Assembly: GCF_963855985.1 (NCBI RefSeq)
Contig: NC_087097.1
Location: 8,837,001-8,901,000 of the forward strand
From: Ostrinia nubilalis
Lineage: Eukaryota > Arthropoda > Insecta > Lepidoptera > Crambidae
Reading direction: 5' to 3'
Length of the DNA stretch: 64,000 nt
In this document: in pieces, positions 20,200-28,190 of the stretch
Numbering within the stretch: the stretch's first letter is position 1
Layout: the number at the start of each line of letters is the position of its first letter
Made by a program: the position numbers and the translations under genes
Notes under the pieces: model-generated
Told to the model about the DNA's origin: nothing
The model's database searches: none
Seen by the model: the letters and a program-made list of their open reading frames with translations, nothing else

Positions 20200-20410
20200 C
20201 TCCGGCAGTTTTGGCATCTTGTCCGACTCGTGCGTGTGCATGTCGTAGTGATGCGCCGAGCCGCGCCGCACGCTGAACCACCGGGCCAGCCGCCCCCCGC
20301 CCTCGTCGTCGGGCGGCTGGGCGGGCGGCGTCGGCGTCGTTCCGCCGCTGCGCCAGCGCTCGCATAACTCACGGGCGCGACTGAGCGTGTTGCGCAACTG
20401 GCCAGTGCTC
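20200..20410 (-). CDS. ARHGEF10: ARHGEF10-family RhoGEF, exon 4
   Basis: 211-bp minus-strand exon with acceptor CTTTGTTTCCAG and donor GTAAGC. It encodes STGQLRNTLSRARELCERWR, a Pro/Asp/Gly-rich linker, RLARWFSVRRGSAHHYDMHT, and KMPKLPE. Its first base completes an Arg codon left by exon 3 and it ends in phase 0 for exon 5. It is GC-rich relative to the flanking intron, as a conserved exon here would be. This part precedes the DH domain and I know of no catalytic role; the basic W-F-S-x-R-R segment recalls a similar stretch before the DH domain in the family. Residues 54-123. Its 3' end is present in two further damaged copies downstream. Confidence 0.88.
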
Positions 20411-22399
20411 CTGGAAACAAAGGTTTATTACAGATCCGAATTTTACTGTTTAAAGTCTTTAAAGTATCTGCTATCACTGACTTGTATTATTACACACCAG
20501 AGCAGCCAGCTGTCATAATATTTTGTGCCTATTTGAGTTACGCCATTTTGGCGCTGTAGGTTAAGTCCATGCCATGGAACTAAAATTAGTGATGTTCTTT
20601 CTCGCTTACTCCTATAGTTACTCTATAAAATGTACGTCAAAATGAGTTCTTAGGACAATCGTAGTAACGCTTCAAATTGGCACACAAAATTAGCTGTCAA
20701 TTGTATGTGTTGTTGTGTTTAATACAGATCAGTGATCTGCTGTAGATCGTAGTTGTCCAGAAAGAAAATTACAGACATTCAAGTTGTGGGTTTAAAGCAA
20801 AATGGGGATCATCGGCGGAGGAAGGTTTTCCAGTAGCGACTATGAACTGGAAGTGTGATCTACGAATAAAATTTAAATAAGAAAAGCCGAAGATTTTTGC
20901 AGAATATCGATCTCTAGTACTATACTATCCTCTGGGAGTCTTATTTATGTCCTCGACAAAATCGACGATAGAGGAGTCGAAAACCATACAAGAGTGGAAA
21001 AGAAAATACTAAACGAAATTAAAGTATCTACTAGTGATGCTTCTTTACATCAATTTGCCCTTTAACTTGATCCAATCGATTACGTAATGGAGATAGGTTA
21101 GTTTGTATCAGTTTGTATTAATTGCCCATGATATCGGTAGGATGTCGGCAATTAAGCTAAACGCGGAAGAAGCTCAATTAAACGATAGAAAACAACGTAA
21201 TAATCGGTGAAACTTAAAACTGGGGCTGTTAGATAACTATTCATTTAATAGTTTTATTATTTAACCGTGTCGATGAATTTGGACAATCAATGAAATGGAA
21301 ACATATTTATTACAGTTATTCGATTAGATTTGTTTTATGGCCGTAATTACAAAATCAAATCGACCACAATCGAGCGTTGGATCAATATTAATAAAACAAC
21401 AATGGAGCAATTAGATTGACAAAACGCTAAACAATATGAAGGTTGATACTGAGATGTGATTGCTGCAATGATGTTAATAAGTACACGCATGTTCTTACAG
21501 TCTCGGCATGTTGGATCTCATCTGGTATTGCGATAAATTGTAAAATATTATATGAGTGGTTGCCTCACGGCGTGAAACAATCAGCGTAATGCAATTTTAT
21601 AGTCGGGTATCGGTTACGGTGCTCGGGGGATTTGCCAGTTTTTCTAGCCGTATCTTTCGCTGCTTCGTTGGAACAATCGCCTATTAATTCCAAGGCCAGT
21701 TTTTCATGGCTTATAAATAATGCAGTGCGCAGTTTACTGTCATCATCGTTCGGTAGCTCTATTTAAGACTACTTTGAGTGTTTTTATCTTCGAGAAGTTA
21801 TATCGATGAAGTTTTTCAGCATATTTTATAATACATTCCATTGACAATAATATAAAACAACATGTGAATCACATTTCTATTTCTTTTTATGTGGTGTACA
21901 ATAAAGAGTATTTATTATTATTATTATTATTAAAGATACATATAAAGTAAGGATCAATGCCTTGATATGCTAATGTTTTAACTATTCTGAAACAACGCTC
22001 AAACCCCGATTCGTATCTAATTGGCTGTTATTATCTGTTTGCACTTTAACACCAATACTAATGGAGTCTGTTGGTCTAGTTATTACGTAGGTAAACTAAT
22101 ATTTGCCTTCAGAGCTACCACTACTTATCTCTTAATCCCTGCACAGAGTCATGAACGTACGTAAAAGAAGCTACCTTTTGGATGGGATTTAGGTCCCATC
22201 TATCTCTATACCAATTGAAAATGTAATATCAGACATACGGAGATACCTACGTGTACTTTCGTTGCGTTTAACAAATGCTAAAAGAACCTTAATACAATAT
22301 ACAGCTTGCCTTAAAATACAACCGACTTTCGCCGCGAAATAGGCCAAAGAGAGTGTCCAATACACCCATCCATAAATAATTGCCTAATAAGAAATTTCC
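20411..22399. other. Intron 3 sequence
   Basis: No exon seen. A (TTA)n run with AATAAAGAGTATTTATTATT at about 21898-21930 looks like the A/T-rich tail of a dispersed retroelement. The rest is unrecognised. Confidence 0.4.
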
Positions 22400-22620
22400 A
22401 TATCGTTACTCCCTTGTGCAACGAGATCCACAAAGGACTTTCTGACCAAAAGGCAAATACCTAATTGGCATAATCACCATTCTTGATCGTGGAGCCAAGC
22501 TATGGTTACAAAAGTCAAGCTGGCCTGACCCGGGGATCAAATCGGAGACCTTACCATACAATACACTGATTAAAAACAGTAACTCGTGTACCAATCTTGA
22601 ACAATGTGAACATGGCGTTT
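22400..22620 (-). repeat. Possible SINE-like segment
   Basis: Minus-strand reading includes GATTTGATCCCCGGGTCAGG, which resembles a decayed tRNA-type B box as found in lepidopteran SINEs. Borders, A box and tail were not defined, so this is a weak call. Confidence 0.3.
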
Positions 22621-22819
22621 GCAATCATATTGTTGTTTTCGTCGTTATTCTATTGTGTTGTGTAATATGAGGCCCTATAAATATCAATCTGCAATAACCA
22701 TCATTGTTGAGTATTTAGCACCAATTACTTCTGCTAATGCCTAATATGTAGTAACAATTATTTTAAGTATTTTTTATTCGTCAGAGTATTTAGAGGAATC
22801 ATTATTGAAGCTCGATCTA

Positions 22820-22885
22820 TCGACATGGAAATCATTGGGGAAGGCCTATATTCAGCTGTGGACGTCCTATGGCTGAAATGATGAT
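22820..22885 (+). mobile_element. LINE 3' fragment (very short)
   Basis: The final coding bases and tail of the common LINE family (GAAATCATTGGGGAAGGCC, then GTGGACGTCCTATGGCTG and AAATGATGATGATTATTATT). Only about 65 bp survive, in the plus orientation. Confidence 0.55.
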
Positions 22886-23786
22886 GATTATTATTGAAGC
22901 TGAGATTATCCGATGATTTGGGTTATTGTATGTGCCTTCAAGTGATCACAAACACAATTAAACATATTAATTTACACTTTTAACTGTAATTGTATTTTTA
23001 AGCTAGAACTGAAAAATGTACTGAGAAATTCGATTACCGTTTCAGTTACACAATTGTTATTCATTATTAATAAATTAAGTTGTACTAAAATGAAATTGAA
23101 TTCGATTTCAAATAAATTGAAATATGAAACACAAAAACATTTTCTTGTAAATTACTTGTACTTGTCAATATCAGCAGTGTTTTTCACATTTTATTCGGTA
23201 CATTTAGCTGAAAGAATGTATCTAAATCACAAAAAGTGGTATATTTATTAATTCCGGAACTCAAAATGTACATTAATTTGTTGCTTAGACAGAAACTAAT
23301 CACCAGAACGTTCTGGTAGTTTAGATAACTAGTGTCATAGCTTGTCACACGAGAGCGGCTACTGTTAATCACCATTGTGTCCAATTATGCAATTTGCGGT
23401 AGTAATTAAACAAAAACAAACAAAACAAAAGAATGCGATTGTCGTAACAATTGATTTTGCAACGTTACATAAAGTTCTTATACGAATGCAACTACGAGAT
23501 CGCTTTTGCTTCACTGGGTAAGTAATTAGGAACATCATAAGCAACAGTTCGCTCGCGTGATAATGAATTGCTAGCTTCTGCCCGCGGCTTTTCCTGAGTG
23601 AATTTATAGTAGGTATGTTGTGTGAAACTTGATGTAGTTGCAATATATTAGATTTGTAACAAAAACGTAGTCTGATATGCTGTCGACTGTAGCTTTGAAA
23701 AAGTTAAAGAATATTTTTAGATAAGTGCAGTGCAGGTGTCCTAGAGTCCCACATACATAATAATTACAATAAAACTTCATTTCGTT

Positions 23787-23832
23787 GCAGCCAAATGACG
23801 TCCATTGCCGGACAAACGCCTCCCCCAAGTCA
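23787..23832 (-). mobile_element. LINE 3' fragment (very short)
   Basis: Minus-strand remnant of the same LINE tail: GCAGCCAAATGACGTCCATT and GGACAAACGCCTCCCCCAAG on the plus strand. It is the extreme 3' coding end only. Confidence 0.55.
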
Positions 23833-24393
23833 AACAATCTTACAAAATATTATGAAGATGATATGAAACAAAAAACTTCCGAGAGATTGTGCTATTCTCA
23901 ACTCATGATACGGTACCAGATGTAACTTTTCGGTGCATTAGTTCGAAAACTCGTCCATAAATATGACTGTACCAAAACAGGCAAGACATTACGTGAACGT
24001 AACTTTATAGCACTGCTTCTAAAATAAGGTAGCTGTGAATATTACATTACAGTTCGAAGCGTTTGATATACCGCCGGGCGTGAATAGTTACCGAATCGAG
24101 CAATCGAAGGTCGTATTTCGAAGCTTTGTTCTGAACCATGTTCTTTAGCATACCCAAACGGCTAGAACAAATGTAGCCAATTGGAGCCAATACAAACAGA
24201 AACTGATCAATCAAGGACGTTATCTAGTTTATTGTAGTTGCCTTTAAATGAGAAAATGGGCTGAGAAATATTGATGTAGATAAGAAATCTACTGAGTCTA
24301 CTTGAACATGTTGGACACTAGTATTTTGTGCTATGGATGACATCATTCGACCAAAGCAATATGAATCAAATATAACAAATTGTAAGACTATAA

Positions 24394-24507
24394 TGTGACG
24401 TAGTAGTAAGACAATATATAAAACAATGTATCTAATATTTGAGAGATCAGTAATAAATCATATTCAATACGAGTAACATCTTTAATTAGCCTCGTCCCGT
24501 CCTTACA
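24394..24507 (+). repeat. 5' LTR of the Ty3/Gypsy element
   Basis: 114 bp, very short for a Gypsy-group LTR. It holds TATATAAAA (24415-24423) as a likely TATA box and AATAAA (24452-24457) as a likely polyadenylation signal. It is base-for-base the same as the right LTR. Confidence 0.92.
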
Positions 24508-24520
24508 TGGCGACCCAGCC
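24508..24520 (+). other. Primer-binding site
   Basis: TGGCGACCCAGCC directly abuts the LTR end. The first eight bases match the 3' CCA end of an Arg-type tRNA primer, as in the mdg1/412 group; the later bases differ, so tRNA identity is tentative. Confidence 0.6.
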
Positions 24521-24578
24521 ATTTTAAGGTTCGGTGTCGGGTTCGGACTTTTTAGTACGCGCGTGATTAAGTGCAAAA

Positions 24579-24650
24579 ATGACGGACGAACATTTTATCG
24601 CCGATAGTGGTAATTACAAGTTGCATCCTAAAAACTTTTTAAAACTTTAA
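24579..24650 (+). CDS. Leader micro-ORF, 23 codons
   Basis: Starts with ATG in the context CAAAAATGA and encodes MTDEHFIADSGNYK and a short tail. It stops one base before the ATG of the next small ORF (24652). It may act as an upstream ORF that affects translation of the membrane protein behind it, or be chance; there is no recognised domain. Confidence 0.35.
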   Translation: MTDEHFIADSGNYKLHPKNFLKL

Positions 24651-24651
24651 A

Positions 24652-24933
24652 ATGGGTTCTTCGTCGTCAAAAGAAGAGGTGGTTATCGCGCAAAACGCGG
24701 CAGGCGGCAGTAATAGCGCCGATATCCAACAGCTACACCAAAATGTTTCGTTGACAAACATCATATTGGGCACCATATTGGTTATGCTGATCATCGGGGC
24801 TATCGGCGGTCTATACAAATTATACAAAAAGTGCCACCGAGGGTGGATTCAACAAGAGATAGCAAGAAGTGCCTTCAGGCGGTCTAACAACAGGCGCGAA
24901 GCACGCGCTCCTAAGGACATCGTCGACGTGTAG
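24652..24933 (+). CDS. Small membrane protein of the LTR element leader (N-myristoylation motif)
   Basis: A 93-residue ORF between the primer site and gag. It begins MGSSSSKEE: Gly2, Ser6 and Lys7 fit the N-myristoylation consensus closely. Residues about 37-54 (NIILGTILVMLIIGAIGGL) form one hydrophobic membrane segment, followed at once by basic residues and a Cys (Y-K-L-Y-K-K-C-H-R) and an Arg-rich C-terminus. There is no signal peptide. The frame is intact while gag and pol are broken. The layout recalls small acylated single-pass membrane proteins, but I recognise no family and assign no function. Possible roles are membrane targeting of Gag or virus-like particle exit. The ATG is the only one that gives the acylation motif. 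Confidence 0.6.
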   Translation: MGSSSSKEEVVIAQNAAGGSNSADIQQLHQNVSLTNIILGTILVMLIIGAIGGLYKLYKKCHRGWIQQEIARSAFRRSNNRREARAPKDIVDV

Positions 24934-25107
24934 AAGCAACAGCAGTGCAGCCAAGCAGAGGAGACCTAGGAGTGGCCCGTAACCGGAACTTATTTCGTGA
25001 ATAGTGAGTGAGTTCAAGTAAAATTAAAGTGAAATAATAAGTGCTAACTTCGTGAATATTAAAATATGGACAGACAGGTTTAATTAATACGTAAACTAAT
25101 TAATATT

Positions 25108-26299
25108 ATGTCATTAGATATTTTAGGGATACATAAAGAAATTAAGAGTATAAAGACAAATTTATCCAAGTTGAGTATAGCTAGAAGAACGAAAGAATTG
25201 TTAAAACAAAAATATTTAGACACACTTGACTTGTATTCTCAATATGTACTAAGTCGTGAAAAGTTGGATTCTAGTATTAAAGAAGGAAATATAAATAGAA
25301 GAAGCTAAATTAATTTTGGATCTTTGTGAGGAGATAGAAACCTACTATAATTACATATTGAAATTTTGTTTCGAGGCTCATCCTGACTTATCACCAGTAA
25401 CCATGGCTTCATTTGATGTGAAAACTGCAACTTCTCTCATCCCTGTAATGACAGGAGAGGAGGAGGTAACTAAAAATTTGATAGACACAATCGATTTTTA
25501 TGGTCAAACTTTAAGTACAGAACACGAACAATTTTTTATTAATTTTGTTTTGAAAACACGTTTAACAGAGAGCGCAAAATTGCGTTTAAAAAATAAATAT
25601 GAGTCTATTAAGGCATTAATTACGGATATGAGAATTAATCTTCTTACTAAACAATCTGCGACGGCTTTACAATTAGAGTTGATGAAGGCGAAACAAGGGT
25701 CACAAAACATCGATGATTTTGGTAAGAAAATTGAAGATTTATTTGTTAAATTGACGATTTCTCAAGCAGACGGTTACGATAGAGCGTATTCCGTGCTTAA
25801 ACCTTTAAATGAAAAACTTGCTATACAATGTTTCACTGAAGGTTTGAGAAATAGTCGATTGAGCACCATTTTAGCGGCCCGGAATTATAGCGAATTGAAA
25901 GACGTAATAAGAGCGGCAAAGGACGAGTCATCTATGCAAGGTGAAAATAATTTCAATTCAGGTGAAATATTTTCAAGCCAGCATAAACAGCGGGGAAACA
26001 ATAGAGGTCAGTATTACAGAGGTCAAGGACGAAATTTCAGAAATAACCAACAATCTCGCGGGTTTTCGCGTGGTTTTTCTCGCGGTTTTTCTCGTGGAGA
26101 ATCGCGCGGCCGCGTATGGAATTCACAAGGACGAGGACGTGGACGGAGTTTTGGACATACAAATCGAGGATATTACAATAACAGGTATAAAAATAATATA
26201 CATATTATGAACCAGGAACAGGACCAGCAGGAGAGACAGGAAGTTAGAACCGAAAATGTCGAGAATTCCACACATAGCTTGAATTTTTTTCGAGTCTAA
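25108..26299 (+). pseudogene. gag: gag of the Ty3/Gypsy element, one frame break
   Basis: Two pieces: 25108-25308 (MSLDILGIHKEIKS, helical and Lys-rich) and, one frame on, an open frame from about 25295 to 26299. The shift lies near 25290-25300, in an A-rich stretch. The second piece has a capsid-like helical region, including KNKYESIKALITDM and DDFGKKIEDLF, then a C-terminal nucleic-acid-binding part rich in Arg and Gly with three G-F-S-R repeats (about 26054-26170). There is no CCHC zinc knuckle; the Arg/Gly tail probably takes its place. Gag should build the particle shell. Whether the break is a true indel, an error or a shift site is not decidable here. Confidence 0.8.
26284..26292 (+). 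promoter_or_regulatory. Candidate +1 frameshift site between gag and protease
   Basis: Gag ends T-TTT-TTT-CGA-GTC-TAA, while the protease frame is +1 to it and opens right here (TTT-TTC-GAG). A Phe-tRNA on UUU could slip to UUC, which it pairs with better. Gag-to-pol +1 shifting is known for Ty3. This is inferred from frame geometry and could be an indel instead. Confidence 0.45.
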
Positions 26300-26648
26300 T
26301 TATATATTTGCTTGTGATTATAACAATTCGGTAGAACTTTCGATAAACAGCTCCAAATATAGATGGTTGGTGGATACCGGCGCCACACTGTCGGCTGTGA
26401 AATATGAAACGGTACATCAACTTAATATTCCGATACATAATGAGCGCATAAACATAAAAGGTATTGGCGGCGCATTATACACAGAAGGCTATGTTTACAT
26501 TCCATTTACTATTTGTGGCAAAGAAATAAATCATAAGTTTTATGTACTTAGGAATCTTCCATGCAAACAAGACGGAATATTAGGTCAGGATTTTTTAGTC
26601 AAATATAATTGCGTCATAAATTATGAATCTAATCAATTAACTATAAAC
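26291..26648 (+). pseudogene. pol: Aspartic protease region of pol, interrupted by a hAT-type element
   Basis: The pol frame is open from the gag overlap. It contains RWLVDTGATLS, the catalytic D-T-G of retroviral-type proteases, then a flap-like IKGIGG and ILGQDF, the second conserved region. It is cut at 26648 by the element at 26649-27761, and the open frame stops three bases later. The protease normally matures Gag and Pol inside particles. The reading frame would be continuous with the segment starting at about 27770 if the insertion and one target copy were absent. Confidence 0.82.
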
Positions 26649-27761
26649 TAGTGATGGGCCGACTATGGTCTTTGCCGACTAACCGACTAGCCGACTAATC
26701 GGTTTTCAAATTGCCGATTAGTCGGCCGACTAATCGGCAATGCCGATCATTCTAATACCTACTTGTCCGAAGAATAAATTATCTAGATTTTCTCAAAGAA
26801 TTATGAATATCTAGATTTCTAAAGAGATACATATTTATCTTTTTGAGAAATGAGATTTTTTTAATATGAGAAAAAATAAAAAGCAACATTACAATCTACA
26901 CCTAACAGTAACTGTTAGGTGATTGTTATGTTGCTTTTTACCTAAGGTAGATGTCATAATTTTCGACGGCGGAGGGGTCAGAGGAGGTGAATATGATCGC
27001 CTCCTGCTGGGCTAGGATGCGCGCCGTGATATTATTCTTACTAATCGACGTCAAAATGTATGGACAAAATTACGCTTATCGCGGCACGCATCCTAGGCCC
27101 ACTGAACCACTGATTCCTCTCCACCCTCCATGAGCTGGGGCGTGGGGGTACCTTCCCCCGGCTGCATAGCACGCACTACCACCACCGTCGGATAGGCAGG
27201 GCCCGCCATACAGGTGGGCAATTGCCGGGACGGACTGTCATAGTTGATGGCTTTGTCCGGATTCCCATAGTTCTTCACACTAAGGCGATCGCGATCTCAG
27301 GGTTATTTATGTGGGTATTCCTCATCCTTCCGAAGAGAGGAACCCCACATAATCTACCACTTCCCCGCAGGATACGTATGCAATTCCATGCATTTTTTCC
27401 CCGAAAAAAAGTGTCATAATTTTGGACAAATTACATAAACTTTACACATTTTTGATGATTTCCTGGTAATTTTAACTAATGTTAACTTTGTATGAATTTA
27501 GACTGATTGGCAAAATTTTAAATCAGGTGAAACCACTTTTTACTGATTTTTTGCAGTCAAAAGTGGTTTAGATAAGCGCCCTTGGTCTACCTCATAATCA
27601 TCTTGGTGATTATGAGTTTATTTTATTCACATATTTAATTTTGTAATGCGCCGATTATAATCGGCATATTTTGCCGAATAGTCGTCACTAGTCGGCCGAC
27701 TACAAATGATGCCGAATAGTCGGCTTTCCCGACTAGTCGGCGACTAGTCGGCCCATCTCTA
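26649..27761. mobile_element. Nested non-autonomous hAT-type element
   Basis: 1113-bp element with short inverted ends (TAGTGATGGGCCGACTA at left, inverse with TAGAGATGGG at right) and the 8-bp target duplication CTATAAAC (26641-26648 and 27762-27769), diagnostic of hAT-type insertion. Both subterminal regions carry many CCGACTA and CCGACTAATCGG motifs, likely transposase binding sites. No transposase is present. A hairpin lies at 26881-26936 and the centre (about 26965-27400) is GC-rich, perhaps captured sequence. Confidence 0.92.
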
Positions 27762-27769
27762 CTATAAAC

Positions 27770-28190
27770 CATTTAGGACTTCAATTTAACCTATCCTTAA
27801 ACATGGGAAAATTTGGATTCAATAATTATGTTAAAATACCTCCGAGATGTGAAAAGATATTTGAAATTAATTTTGGTATGAATGAGGATTGCGTGATTTT
27901 ACCGAAAGAACTATGCGAGGGAGTATTTATAGCTGGAAGTGTCTGTCAACCCAAAAATGGTAAAGTTTTAATTCAACTTTTAAATACACGCGATACAGAA
28001 GTTGGACTCAGTTATTTTAAACCCGATTTCGAAAAATTATCAGAGTATCAAATTTGTAGTTTTGATAAACAAGAATGCGATGGCGAAAGAGTACGTAAAT
28101 TATTACCACTTTTGAAACTAAATCATTTAATGAAGAGGAACACATTTCTATTCAAAATATGCAGACGTATTCTTTGTACCAGGAGACAGA
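27770..28190 (+). pseudogene. pol: Pol segment between protease and RT, frame-broken
   Basis: Resumes the pol frame after the nested element. The frame stays open through GKFGFNNYVKIPPRCEKIFE and CVILPKELCEGVFIAG to about 28130, then the reading runs out of frame and stops at 28202-28204. The RT-frame leader (K-Y-A-D-V-F-F-V-P-G-D-R, about 28155-28190) is in the next frame, so one or two small indels lie at about 28130-28165. This is the linker and N-terminal flank of reverse transcriptase. Confidence 0.75.

Noticed and set aside
19762..20477. Several long open frames on both strands with Arg/Ala-rich proteins.
   Set aside because: They are other frames of the triplicated GC-rich exon 4; only the frame S-T-G-Q-L-R to K-L-P-E fits splice sites and neighbours.
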